A DNA stretch of 64,000 nucleotides, from positions 35,361 through 99,360 of the forward strand of contig NZ_JBQHUF010000014.1 of NCBI RefSeq assembly GCF_052065355.1. The letters run 5' to 3'. Positions 42,683 to 50,943 of this stretch are shown here, piece after piece. Origin of the DNA: Flavonifractor sp052065355. Its GTDB lineage: Bacteria > Bacillota > Clostridia > Oscillospirales > Oscillospiraceae. The notes beneath the pieces were generated by a model, which ran no database searches, was not told the origin of the DNA, and saw only the letters and a program-made list of their open reading frames with translations. Each line of letters begins with the position of its first letter. Positions within the stretch are counted from its first letter, which is position 1. The position numbers were made by a program, and so were the translations under genes.

Positions 42683-42711
42683 AGTATAGTCATAACCGTC
42701 GAAAAAGTCAA
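42683..42711 (-). promoter_or_regulatory. Promoter of the valS T-box transcript
   Basis: Minus strand TTGACT (42706-42711) and TATACT (42683-42688), 17-base spacer. Confidence 0.85.
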
Positions 42712-42804
42712 GAGAAACCGTTCTTGACCGGGATTTTGGGATGTGCTAGTATGAATTTACTGTTAGAAATCTATTGCTGAAAGCTCTGGGGGGAGATGTG
42801 CATC

Positions 42805-43236
42805 ATGAGGAAGCTCTCATGTCTGACGCTTGTTTTTGCGCTGTGCCTGCTGTCCGGCTGTGGTCCGAAGGAGCCTACCGCTCTGGAGCGGATCCAGGAT
42901 TCCACGGTCGTTAAGTTGGAGTGCAGCCAGGTACCAGATGCGGAACCCCTCTTTCTCTATCACACCGGCACAATGGATGTGGGCAGCCTTCGCATTGTTC
43001 CCTCCGACGACGAATTTACGGAACCTTGGCTCTACCGCTTTACTTATGATCCGAAAGAGATGGTGCATGACACAAACGGCGACAGCGTGGAAATCGTCGT
43101 TTTGTTTGGAGCGGAAAATCTCTCTGTGGACGGCGCCACCTATACAGCGGAAGAGGGGCTGTCGTACAGTAAGCTTCTGGACTGGGCGGCAGCGCAATAT
43201 CAGTACTACGCAGAAGAATCCGCTGAAGAACCGTAA
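42805..43236 (+). CDS. Hypothetical lipoprotein
   Basis: 143 residues with a signal peptide and lipobox LLSGCGPK (Cys near 18), followed by a small beta-rich domain and an acidic tail. The ATG at 42805 is nine bases from GGGGGAG; the ATG at 42796 abuts that site. Codon use is less GC-biased than the neighbours. No family recognised. Confidence 0.75.
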   Translation: MRKLSCLTLVFALCLLSGCGPKEPTALERIQDSTVVKLECSQVPDAEPLFLYHTGTMDVGSLRIVPSDDEFTEPWLYRFTYDPKEMVHDTNGDSVEIVVLFGAENLSVDGATYTAEEGLSYSKLLDWAAAQYQYYAEESAEEP

Positions 43237-43247
43237 GCCGAAACATC

Positions 43248-43290
43248 AAAAGGCCCTCCCCGCTGTACGGTAACAGCAGGGAGGGCCTTT
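43248..43290. terminator. Rho-independent terminator
   Basis: Stem AAAGGCCCTCCC with its complement around a GCTGT...ACAGC inner stem; it separates the converging lipoprotein and pyrB genes. Confidence 0.88.
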
Positions 43291-43298
43291 ATCCGTAT

Positions 43299-44357
43299 TT
43301 ACCGCAGTTCTTTGTCGCAGTAGGCGCAGCAGTCCACGCCGCCGTTCTGCTTCACCAGAGGGGGCAGGTAGTGCTCGGTCTGGGTGATGCAGTTGGGGTT
43401 GGAACACACCGGCTTGGTGCCGATCTCCACCGCGTCGGGGCGCATGCGCTCCTGGTTGGCCAGATCGGTGAGCAGGGCCATACGGGCATACATGCCGTAC
43501 CGGGCCTGCTCAAAGTACACCGCCCGGGGATCGTCGTCCACGTCGATGGAGATCTCGTCCACACGGGGCAGGGGATGCATCACCAGCAGGTCCTTCCGGG
43601 CCCGGTCCAGCTTCCGGCGGGTGAGAACGTACACACCCTTGCACCGCTCGTACTCCAGAGGATCCACAAAGCGCTCCCGCTGGATACGGGTCATATACAG
43701 CACGTCCAGCTGAGGAATAACAGCCTCCAGGCCGGTGACCTCAGTGAACCACATGTTGTTCTCCCGCATAAAGGCCCGCATGTACTCGGGCACCGCCAGC
43801 TCACGGGGCGCGATGAGGAAGAACTTGATGCCCTTGAACTTGGCCAGGGCCTTGATGAGAGAGTGGACGGTACGGCCGTTTTTCAGGTCGCCGCACAGGC
43901 CCACGGACAGGCCGTCCACCCCGCCCCGCAGGCGGGTGATGGTAGTCAGGTCCGCAGTGGTCTGCGTGGGATGCATGTGGCCGCCGTCACCAGCGTTGAT
44001 CACCGGTACGTCGGAATAGAGAGAGGCAGCCTTGGCCGCGCCCTCCTTGGGATTGCGCATCACCACCACGTCGGCGTAGCCGGACACCATCTTGATGGTG
44101 TCCTTCAGGGTCTCACCCTTGGCGGTGGAGGTGGACTTGGGATCGGCAAAGCCGAACACCGTGCCGCCTACCCGCAGCATGGCGGTTTGGAAGGAAAAGT
44201 TGGTGCGAGTGGAGGGCTCATAGAACAGACTGGCCATCACCCGCCCCCGGCAGGCGTCCATAAAATCGGCGGGGTGGTCCATAATATCACTGCACCGCTG
44301 GTACAGGGAATCCCACTCCGCCCTCGTCAGGTCTCCAAAGTCGATCAGATGCCGCAT
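43299..44357 (-). CDS. pyrB: Aspartate carbamoyltransferase with fused PyrI-like zinc domain
   Basis: 352-residue enzyme of pyrimidine synthesis joining carbamoyl phosphate and aspartate. Carbamoyl-phosphate loop FYEPSTRTNFSF, the KGET (80s-loop) region, and the HPLPRVDEI motif are intact. After the roughly 305-residue catalytic chain there is a tail with CSNPNC...CAYCDKEL, matching the zinc-binding domain of the regulatory chain PyrI, without its nucleotide-binding domain. No separate pyrI or other pyr genes are adjacent. Confidence 0.94.
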   Translation of the reverse strand: MRHLIDFGDLTRAEWDSLYQRCSDIMDHPADFMDACRGRVMASLFYEPSTRTNFSFQTAMLRVGGTVFGFADPKSTSTAKGETLKDTIKMVSGYADVVVMRNPKEGAAKAASLYSDVPVINAGDGGHMHPTQTTADLTTITRLRGGVDGLSVGLCGDLKNGRTVHSLIKALAKFKGIKFFLIAPRELAVPEYMRAFMRENNMWFTEVTGLEAVIPQLDVLYMTRIQRERFVDPLEYERCKGVYVLTRRKLDRARKDLLVMHPLPRVDEISIDVDDDPRAVYFEQARYGMYARMALLTDLANQERMRPDAVEIGTKPVCSNPNCITQTEHYLPPLVKQNGGVDCCAYCDKELR

Positions 44358-44550
44358 GACGCTTCATTACCCCTTTTGAATTTTTTCTATCGTATCATAT
44401 TTCCCCACCTTCCGGCAAGAGCAGAATGGACAAATTTCCACACTTTTTCCTGCTGCCCCTTGGCAGAGACGAAAAGCCCCGGTCTGCTAAAAACTGCTTG
44501 GCATGATTTTGCCCCCCAGACCCATGCTAATCCAAAGGAGTGAGGACCCG

Positions 44551-45093
44551 ATGGATTGGTTTTGGTACTTTCTGTTTTACAGCTTTTTGGGGTTTTTGGT
44601 GGAGGTGGTCTACGTCCGTCTGCGGGGTGAGGCCAAGCGGGACCGGAAGTGCCGGCTGATCCTGCCGGTCTGCCCTGTATACGGGCTGGGCGCTCTGGCC
44701 ATCCTGCTGCTGCCGGCAGGCATACAGAGCAACCCGCTGCTGCTCTTCCCTGCCGCCGCTCTGGCCTGCACCGGGGTGGAGTACGCCGTGGGCCTCTTTT
44801 ACGAAAAGGTGTTTCGGGTGACGTTCTGGGACTACTCCCATCTGCCTCTGAATCTGAGCGGGCGGGTATGTCCCCCCTTCAGCCTGTGCTGGGGTGCCCT
44901 GGCCGTGCTGGTGCTGGGACTAATCCATCCTCGGCTGGCGCCGCTGGTATCCGCCATTCCGCCCTGGCTCGTGTTTCCGGCGGCCGCGCTGTGGGCGGCG
45001 GATACCATTCTTACTGCACTGGTGCTGCGGCGGGCAGGTACCACCGACGCGCTGCGCTGGTATCTCCGCCCTGTCCGGCGCAGCGCCGCATAA
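44551..45093 (+). CDS. Putative ABC transporter type IV (CmpB-like) membrane protein
   Basis: 180 residues with about five membrane segments: FLFYSFLGFLVEVVYVRL at the N terminus, then TGVEYAVGLFYEKVFRVTFWDYS and LNLSGRVCPPFSLCWG, diagnostic of the CmpB/DUF1113-like family common in Clostridia. Start chosen from the AAAGGAGTGAGG site before ATG 44551. Transport function is only inferred by family naming. Confidence 0.85.
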   Translation: MDWFWYFLFYSFLGFLVEVVYVRLRGEAKRDRKCRLILPVCPVYGLGALAILLLPAGIQSNPLLLFPAAALACTGVEYAVGLFYEKVFRVTFWDYSHLPLNLSGRVCPPFSLCWGALAVLVLGLIHPRLAPLVSAIPPWLVFPAAALWAADTILTALVLRRAGTTDALRWYLRPVRRSAA

Positions 45094-45117
45094 ATGGTTT
45101 CGGGGCGGGAGACCGTG

Positions 45118-45128
45118 CCCCCCCCCCC
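45118..45128. repeat. Poly-C tract
   Basis: A run of 11 consecutive C between two converging genes, 10-20 bases from each; prone to slippage but outside coding sequence. Confidence 0.85.
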
Positions 45129-45138
45129 GCTGCCGCAG

Positions 45139-45351
45139 TTAGGCCCGGCGCAGTTCATTCAGGGTTTCATCGATCTTTTTCTGGGGTACATAGGCCTGGG
45201 CCACCGACAGGATCTGCTCCAATGTAATGGTACGGGCCGCGCCCATCATGGGGTGCTTCATCACCATGGGAAAGCGCTTCTGGAGCACTGCGCGGGTGTT
45301 GGGGTGGTCCAGAAGCTCGCCCACGGTGATTTTGTTGTGCTTGAGATCCAT
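45139..45351 (-). CDS. Small conserved hypothetical protein
   Basis: 70 residues: KITVGELLDHPNTRAVLQKRFPMVMKHPMMGAARTITLEQILSVA..., a compact helical domain with some similarity to DUF1858-like small domains; assignment uncertain. The ATG at 45351 follows GGAGGTG. Cytoplasmic, no cysteines, function unknown. Confidence 0.7.
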   Translation of the reverse strand: MDLKHNKITVGELLDHPNTRAVLQKRFPMVMKHPMMGAARTITLEQILSVAQAYVPQKKIDETLNELRRA

Positions 45352-45477
45352 TGTGTTCACCTCCCCCTTATCCTATGCCGCACTCCCGGAGATTTGACTT
45401 GCCAGCCTCTGGCACAGCCGCTATAATGAAAGGTACATCTGTTTGACCATAGCAGAAAAAGGAGTGTGAATCTGGCT

Positions 45478-45996
45478 ATGATCCATCCCTATCAAGATAC
45501 ATGGCCCTCTCTGGCCCCCAGCGCGCGGATCGCAGAAAACGCCACCCTGCTGGGAAAGGTTCGTCTGGAGGAAGAGGCCAATGTCTGGTTTGGCGCTGTA
45601 CTGCGAGGCGACGCCGCCGCTATCCAGGTAGGCGCCGGCTCCAATATTCAGGATAACGTGGTGATCCACTGCGATGCGGACGCCCCTGTCTCCATCGGCA
45701 GCGACGTTACCGTAGGCCATGGCGCTATCATCCACGGCTGCACCATCGAGGATCGCTGCCTCATTGGTATGGGCGCCATCCTCCTCAACGGCTGCGTCAT
45801 CGGAGCAGGCAGCCTGGTGGCCGCCGGCGCTCTGGTCACCCAGGGCATGATCGTCCCGCCCGGCAGTTTGGTGATGGGTTCGCCCGCCAAGGTCACCCGT
45901 CCCCTGAGGCCGGCAGAGGCAGAATCCAATCTTGCCTCTGCCGAAGAGTACCGCCATCTGGCGGCCCTGCAGCTGCCTCTGGCCACGGAAACCTAA
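45478..45996 (+). CDS. Gamma carbonic anhydrase-like (YrdA/PaaY family) protein
   Basis: 172-residue left-handed beta-helix protein with hexapeptide repeats. NVWFGAVLRGDAAAIQVG, NIQDNVVIHCD, VTVGHGAIIHGC and CLIGMGAILLNG contain the conserved zinc-site histidines. The family includes gamma-class carbonic anhydrases and maturation factors; activity cannot be told here. Start at ATG 45478, though GTG 45466 is in frame. Confidence 0.88.
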   Translation: MIHPYQDTWPSLAPSARIAENATLLGKVRLEEEANVWFGAVLRGDAAAIQVGAGSNIQDNVVIHCDADAPVSIGSDVTVGHGAIIHGCTIEDRCLIGMGAILLNGCVIGAGSLVAAGALVTQGMIVPPGSLVMGSPAKVTRPLRPAEAESNLASAEEYRHLAALQLPLATET

Positions 45997-46010
45997 AAGG
46001 AGGGGCTGAT

Positions 46011-46850
46011 ATGAAAGGAAAGCCAGACCGCGCCGAACGGCGCAGAAGGTTCCGGGAACAGGTCCGGGAAAATCCCCGGCTGGCCGCCGTTTATTTTATT
46101 CTGCGCCTGCTGGTTATTCTGATGCTGGTGGCTCAGGTCTTTAACCGCAACTTTGAAAATGTCTTCCTGTGCGTGCTTACCCTGTTTCTCTTTACTCTGC
46201 CCAGCTTTTTGGAGCGGAAGATCCGCATCGACATCCCCAACACGCTGGAGATCATCATCCTTCTGTTCATCTTCGCCGCTGAGATTCTGGGTGAGATCCG
46301 AGCCTATTACGTCACTTTTCCATACTGGGACACCATGCTCCATACCCTCAACGGTTTCCTCTGCGCCGCCATCGGTTTCTCGCTGCTGGACATTCTCAAC
46401 CGGGACGAGCGCCTCACCTTCAGCCTTTCCCCCGTCTATCTGGCCGTGGTGGCATTCTGTTTCTCCATGACCATCGGCGTGCTTTGGGAATTTTTTGAGT
46501 GTACCATGGATCAGCTGTTTTTGCTGGACATGCAGAAGGACACCATCGTCCACTCCATCGGCTCGGTGATGCTGGACCCCAAGGGCGGCAACAATCCCGT
46601 GGCCATCCATAACATTACCGACGTGATCGTGGTCACCGCAGACGGCTCACAGATCCCCCTGGGGCTGGGCGGTTATCTGGATATCGGTATTCTGGACACC
46701 ATGAAGGACCTCTTCGTCAACTTCATCGGCGCGGTGGTCTTCTCCTTTATCGGTTATTTCTATGTGAAAAACCGGGGCAAGGGTTGGTTTGCCCGGCGCT
46801 TTATCCCCAAAGCGCTGCCCCAGGAGCCGGAGAAAAAAGAAACGGAATAA
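46011..46850 (+). CDS. Hypothetical membrane protein (YjdF/DUF2238-like)
   Basis: 279 residues with about six membrane segments and basic termini. YWDTMLHTLNGFLCAAIGFSLLDILN and FSMTIGVLWEFFECTMDQ resemble DUF2238/YjdF proteins. A stretch of some 75 residues between the fifth and last membrane segments (DMQKDTIVHSIGSVMLDPKGG) is soluble. It follows the gamma-CA gene by 14 bases. Function unknown. Confidence 0.75.
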   Translation: MKGKPDRAERRRRFREQVRENPRLAAVYFILRLLVILMLVAQVFNRNFENVFLCVLTLFLFTLPSFLERKIRIDIPNTLEIIILLFIFAAEILGEIRAYYVTFPYWDTMLHTLNGFLCAAIGFSLLDILNRDERLTFSLSPVYLAVVAFCFSMTIGVLWEFFECTMDQLFLLDMQKDTIVHSIGSVMLDPKGGNNPVAIHNITDVIVVTADGSQIPLGLGGYLDIGILDTMKDLFVNFIGAVVFSFIGYFYVKNRGKGWFARRFIPKALPQEPEKKETE

Positions 46851-46907
46851 TCCCTCCCTTTCCGGGCACACTAGTAGCGTACCACGGAAACAAGGAGGAA
46901 TTATTCC

Positions 46908-47078
46908 ATGAATCAGACCCCTAACAACAGCATCAAGTGCTCCGTGTCCAGCTGCGCCCATCACTGCCAGGGCCAGAACTACTGCACCCTGAACGAGATC
47001 AAGGTCGGCTGCTGCGAGCCCAACGCCACCAAGTGCGCCTCCACCGAGTGCGCCTCCTTCCAGCTGGGCCAGCACTGA
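46908..47078 (+). CDS. DUF1540 cysteine-rich small protein
   Basis: 56-residue protein with nine cysteines in the DUF1540 pattern (IKCSVSSCAHHCQGQNYC...CASTECASF). DUF1540 proteins are small, probably metal-binding proteins of spore-formers. AAGGAGG lies nine bases before the ATG and a terminator follows directly. Confidence 0.9.
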   Translation: MNQTPNNSIKCSVSSCAHHCQGQNYCTLNEIKVGCCEPNATKCASTECASFQLGQH

Positions 47079-47087
47079 GCGCCTGAA

Positions 47088-47132
47088 CAAAAAAATCAGG
47101 ACCTGCAAGTCAATCTGCAGGTCCTGATTTTT
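47088..47132. terminator. Bidirectional rho-independent terminator
   Basis: Stem AATCAGGACCTGCA with its complement, eight-base loop, flanked by A and T runs; separates the DUF1540 gene from rnfB. Confidence 0.93.
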
Positions 47133-47141
47133 TATTGTTTC

Positions 47142-48053
47142 TTACTCCTTGGTCTCAGCAGAAGCCTCGGCCTTGGGAGCCTCCGCCGCGGGAGCGGCGG
47201 GCTTGGCGGCAGCAGCGGGAGCCGCCTTGGGAGCCGCGGGCTTCACCTCGGGCACCTTGCCGTCCACGGTGATCAGCTTGCGGGGGCACTTCTGAGCGCA
47301 GATGCCGCAGCCGATGCACTTCTCGTAGTCGATAACGGCCAGGTTGTTGACCATGGTGATGGCTTCCTTGGGGCAGTTCTTGGCACACAGGGAGCAGCCG
47401 ATACAGCCGTTGTCGCACACCTTCCGGGCATCCACACCCTTATCGTGGGAGGAGCAGGGAATAGTGACGTGACGCTTGGTCTTGTAGGGCTCCAGGGCGA
47501 TGATGTGCCGGGGGCACACGTCCACGCACTTGTTGCAGGCCTTACACTTCTCCTCGTCCACCTTGGCCACGCCGTCGATGACGTGGATGGCGTCGAAGGG
47601 ACAGACCTTCTCGCAGGAACCCAGGCCCAGGCAGCCGTAGGAGCAGCTCAGGTCGCCGCCGCCGGGCAGCTTGGAGGCGGCCACGCAGTCGTGGAGGCCC
47701 ACATACTTGTACTGCTTGTAGTTCTGACCGCAGCCGGTGCAGTGCACCTGGGCGATCTGCTTCACCGCAGCGCCGGCGGACACGCCCATGATCTCACCGA
47801 TCTGGGCGGCCACAGCCTCGCCGCCGGCGGCGCAGGCGTTGACAGGAGCGATGCCCTTGGCCACGGCAGCGGCGTAGCCGGAGCAGCCGGGGTAGCCGCA
47901 GCCGCCGCAGTTGGCGCCGGGCAGGCAGGCCAGCACAGCCTCTTCCTTGGGGTCCACCTCAACGGCGAACACCTTGGCGGCAATGGCCAGCACCAGGCCG
48001 AAGATGGCGCCCAGCACAGCCAGGACCACAACGGCAAAAATAACTGTATTCAT
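47142..48053 (-). CDS. rnfB: Rnf complex subunit RnfB (ferredoxin-type)
   Basis: 303-residue iron-sulfur subunit that takes electrons from reduced ferredoxin. N-terminal membrane anchor (about 2-26), the four-Cys Fe-S motif CLPGANCGGCGYPGC, then several CxxCxxCxxxCP clusters (CNKCVDVCP, CIGCSLCAKNCP, CIGCGICAQKCP) and an Ala/Pro-rich tail. Last gene of the rnfCDGEAB operon. The complex pumps ions while reducing NAD+. Confidence 0.97.
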   Translation of the reverse strand: MNTVIFAVVVLAVLGAIFGLVLAIAAKVFAVEVDPKEEAVLACLPGANCGGCGYPGCSGYAAAVAKGIAPVNACAAGGEAVAAQIGEIMGVSAGAAVKQIAQVHCTGCGQNYKQYKYVGLHDCVAASKLPGGGDLSCSYGCLGLGSCEKVCPFDAIHVIDGVAKVDEEKCKACNKCVDVCPRHIIALEPYKTKRHVTIPCSSHDKGVDARKVCDNGCIGCSLCAKNCPKEAITMVNNLAVIDYEKCIGCGICAQKCPRKLITVDGKVPEVKPAAPKAAPAAAAKPAAPAAEAPKAEASAETKE

Positions 48054-48068
48054 ACTCTTCCGCCTCCC

Positions 48069-48659
48069 TTAACCAAAGACCTTCAGGCCGGAGAAGCCCA
48101 GGAAGGCCAGGGCCACCAGACCGGCGGCCATCAGGGCGATGGGGAAGCCCTCAAAGGCCTTGGGGCACTCGGAGAACTCCATCCGCTCCCGGATGCTGGC
48201 GAAGATCACGATGACCAGCAGGAAGCCGATACCGCCGGTGATGCCGTACACCACGCTGGTGATGAAATCATAGCTGTTCTGGGTGTTCTGCAGCACCACG
48301 CCCAGCACCGCGCAGTTGGTGGTGATCAGGGGCAGGTACACGCCCAGGGCCTCGTACAGGGAGGGCATGGACTTCTTCAGGAACATCTCGATGAACTGCA
48401 CCAGGGCGGCGATGACCAGAATGTAGGTCACGGTCTGCATGAAGGTCAGGCCCAGAGGCACCAGGATGAAGGCGTTGATGGGCCAGCAGATGGCGGAGGC
48501 CAGGCCCATGACGAAGATAACGGCCATGCCCATACCGGAGGCGGTCTCCACCTTCTTGGAGACGCCCATGAAGGGGCAGATGCCCAGGAACTGGGCCACG
48601 ATGAAGTTATTGACCAGGATGGCGCCCAGGGCCACGGTAAACAGTTGTGCCCAATCCAT
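48069..48659 (-). CDS. rnfA: Rnf complex subunit RnfA
   Basis: 196-residue membrane subunit with six segments; FLGICPFMGVSKKVETASGMG and LITTNCAVLGV carry the conserved cysteines that bind an intramembrane iron-sulfur cluster with RnfE. Abuts rnfE by one base. Confidence 0.97.
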   Translation of the reverse strand: MDWAQLFTVALGAILVNNFIVAQFLGICPFMGVSKKVETASGMGMAVIFVMGLASAICWPINAFILVPLGLTFMQTVTYILVIAALVQFIEMFLKKSMPSLYEALGVYLPLITTNCAVLGVVLQNTQNSYDFITSVVYGITGGIGFLLVIVIFASIRERMEFSECPKAFEGFPIALMAAGLVALAFLGFSGLKVFG

Positions 48660-49303
48660 TACTTGGCCACCTCCTCAGTCTTTTTCTTGTTGTCCTTGGG
48701 GCGGAGCATGTACTGCATGGCGGCGATCAGGCAGGCCAGCGTAATGAAGCCGCCCACCGGCAGGATCATGCCCAGAGCGGGAATGCTCTCGGGCAGGATA
48801 CGGATACCGTCGCCGCCGTTCAGGATACCGCCGCCGAAGGTGCCGTTGCCCAGGAACTCACGGATGACGCACATGATCACCAGAATCACGGTGTAGCCCA
48901 GGCCCTGGAAAATGCCGTCAATGGCGGAAGCCACCACGCCGTTCTTGTAGGCGAAGGACTCGGCGCGGCCCAGAATGATACAGTTCACCACGATCAGCGG
49001 GATGAACAGGCCCAGGCTGGCGGACAGGGAGGGCAGGAAGGCCTGCAGGCACAGGTCAACGATGGTAACGAAGCCGGCGATGACCACGATGAAGCAGGCG
49101 ATCCGGATGTTGTTGGGGATGATCTTCCGCAGCGCGGCGATGATGATGTTGGCCAGGGTCAGAATGACCAGCACGGACACACCCATGCCCAGGCCGTTGA
49201 ACAGCGTGGTGGTGATGGCCATGGTGGAACACATGCCCAGCAGCTGGACGGTAACGGGGTTCTGGTAGAACATACCGTCCATGAATTGCTTTTTCACGTT
49301 CAT
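48659..49303 (-). CDS. rnfE: Rnf complex subunit RnfE
   Basis: 214-residue membrane subunit homologous to RnfA, with about six segments. NPVTVQLLGMCSTMAITTTLFNGLGMG and PLIVVNCIILGRAE contain the conserved Cys and ion-path region. Operon neighbour of rnfG and rnfA. Confidence 0.97.
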   Translation of the reverse strand: MNVKKQFMDGMFYQNPVTVQLLGMCSTMAITTTLFNGLGMGVSVLVILTLANIIIAALRKIIPNNIRIACFIVVIAGFVTIVDLCLQAFLPSLSASLGLFIPLIVVNCIILGRAESFAYKNGVVASAIDGIFQGLGYTVILVIMCVIREFLGNGTFGGGILNGGDGIRILPESIPALGMILPVGGFITLACLIAAMQYMLRPKDNKKKTEEVAK

Positions 49304-49317
49304 TTCACACTACCTCC

Positions 49318-49875
49318 TTAGCCCATGCTGGCCGCGGCGGCGATGGCGCTGGTAACGGCCTCGGACACGCCGCGGGAGGTGATGGTGGCGCCGGTGATGG
49401 CGTTGATCTCGCCGCCGTCCTTGGTCACCTTGACCTCACCGGTCTTGCCCACAAACTGGGCCTGCCAGTCAGGCTTGCTGGCGTTGGAGCCCAGGCCGGA
49501 GGTCTCGCCGGTCTTGACGATGGAAATGCCGGTGCAGGCGCCGTCGGGGCCCACGCCCACCATGACGGTCAGCGTGCCGCTGAAGGAGGTGGCAGGCTTC
49601 ACCTGCACTACATAGCCGGCGTCCCCGGCCTTGTAGATATCCTCCACCGTGGCGTCGCCGCCGGTGTACTGATCGGTGACCTTCTCATAGCTGTCGGACG
49701 GCAGTACCGCGGCCATGGCGGCCTGGGTGGTCTTTTCGTTGTTGGCCGCAATAAAGGGAGCGGTCACATAGTTGGTCAGGCCCAGCAGCAGGGCCGTGAC
49801 CGCACAGATGGCAAAGAGCACGACGACCAGAGTGGCCATCCCAGGCTCTTTCTTCTTGGTTGCAGTTTCGCTCAT
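49318..49875 (-). CDS. rnfG: Rnf complex subunit RnfG (covalent flavoprotein)
   Basis: 185 residues: one N-terminal membrane helix and a periplasm-facing FMN-binding domain. AITGATITS carries the flavinylated Thr in the S/TGAT motif recognised by ApbE, whose gene is at 29602. Other features: VVQVKPATSFSGTLTVMVGVGPDG and the ETSGLGSN motif. Confidence 0.97.
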   Translation of the reverse strand: MSETATKKKEPGMATLVVVLFAICAVTALLLGLTNYVTAPFIAANNEKTTQAAMAAVLPSDSYEKVTDQYTGGDATVEDIYKAGDAGYVVQVKPATSFSGTLTVMVGVGPDGACTGISIVKTGETSGLGSNASKPDWQAQFVGKTGEVKVTKDGGEINAITGATITSRGVSEAVTSAIAAAASMG

Positions 49876-49878
49876 GGT

Positions 49879-50943
49879 TTAGCCCTCCTTCCCGGCTTTC
49901 TTGGCGGCCTTGGCGGCAGCCATCATTTCCTTGGTCACGCCGTAGCGGTTGGGCTTGCCCACCTTGTCAATGAGCCACACGCAGCAGTTCATGATCAGGA
50001 TGGAGTAGCTCACGCCCTCGGGATAGCCGCCGAAGTAGCGGATGAACACGGTCAGCAGGCCGCAGCCGATGCCGAAGATGATCTCGCCCTTCTTGGTGAC
50101 GGGGCTGGTGACATAGTCGGTAGCCATGAAGAAGGCGCCCAGGAACAGACCGCCGGAGAACAGCTGATAGGCCATCCAGGTCAGGCGGTCGGCGTCGCCC
50201 TTGGGGAAGATAAAGGTAAGTACAGCCACGGTGGCGATGTAGGCCACGGGGATGCGGGCCCGGATCACGCCCCGGGCGATGAGGTACAGGCCGCCCACCA
50301 GCAGAGCCAGGGCGGAGATCTCACCGATACAGCCGCCCACATTGCCCACGAAGGCGTCCAGGATGGAGGCGTCGGGCAGCAGGCCCTTGTGCATGAAGTC
50401 GGCGCCCAGAGGAGTGGCGCCGGTGACCACGTCGGCGCCGGTCATGGTGACGGAGCCGGAGAGCAGACCGGCCCACTTGTCGGCGCCGATGCCGGGCACG
50501 ATCCAGTTGGCGCTCATGGCCACAGGGTAGCACAGCATCAGGAAGGCACGGCCGCCCAGAGCGGGGTTCATGAAATTCTGGCCCAGGCCGCCGAACAGCT
50601 GCTTGACCACCACGATGGCGAAGAAGTCACCGATGATGAGCATCCAGTAAGGCAGGGTGGGCGCGCACACGAAGGCCAGCAGCACGCCGGTGACGGCGGC
50701 GGACAGGTCTCCGTTGGAGCAGGATTTGTGCATCAGCTTGCGGTAGGCCCACTCGAAGAACTCGCAGGCCAGCACGGAGATGATGGTGGCGACCAGGGCA
50801 CGGGGGCCGAAGAACACCACGCCGAACACCAGAGCGGGCACCAGGGCGATGAGCACGTCCCGCATCAGGTTCTGGGTATCAATGGGGGAGGCCACGTGGG
50901 GAGACGAAGCCACCGTCAGATTGAGCTTTTTCTCTTCGTTCAT
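49879..50943 (-). CDS. rnfD: Rnf complex subunit RnfD
   Basis: 354-residue membrane subunit with about nine segments and covalent FMN expected at Thr in DVVTGATPLG. ALGGRAFLMLCYPVAM and ATDYVTSP are typical. It overlaps rnfC by four bases. Confidence 0.97.
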   Translation of the reverse strand: MNEEKKLNLTVASSPHVASPIDTQNLMRDVLIALVPALVFGVVFFGPRALVATIISVLACEFFEWAYRKLMHKSCSNGDLSAAVTGVLLAFVCAPTLPYWMLIIGDFFAIVVVKQLFGGLGQNFMNPALGGRAFLMLCYPVAMSANWIVPGIGADKWAGLLSGSVTMTGADVVTGATPLGADFMHKGLLPDASILDAFVGNVGGCIGEISALALLVGGLYLIARGVIRARIPVAYIATVAVLTFIFPKGDADRLTWMAYQLFSGGLFLGAFFMATDYVTSPVTKKGEIIFGIGCGLLTVFIRYFGGYPEGVSYSILIMNCCVWLIDKVGKPNRYGVTKEMMAAAKAAKKAGKEG

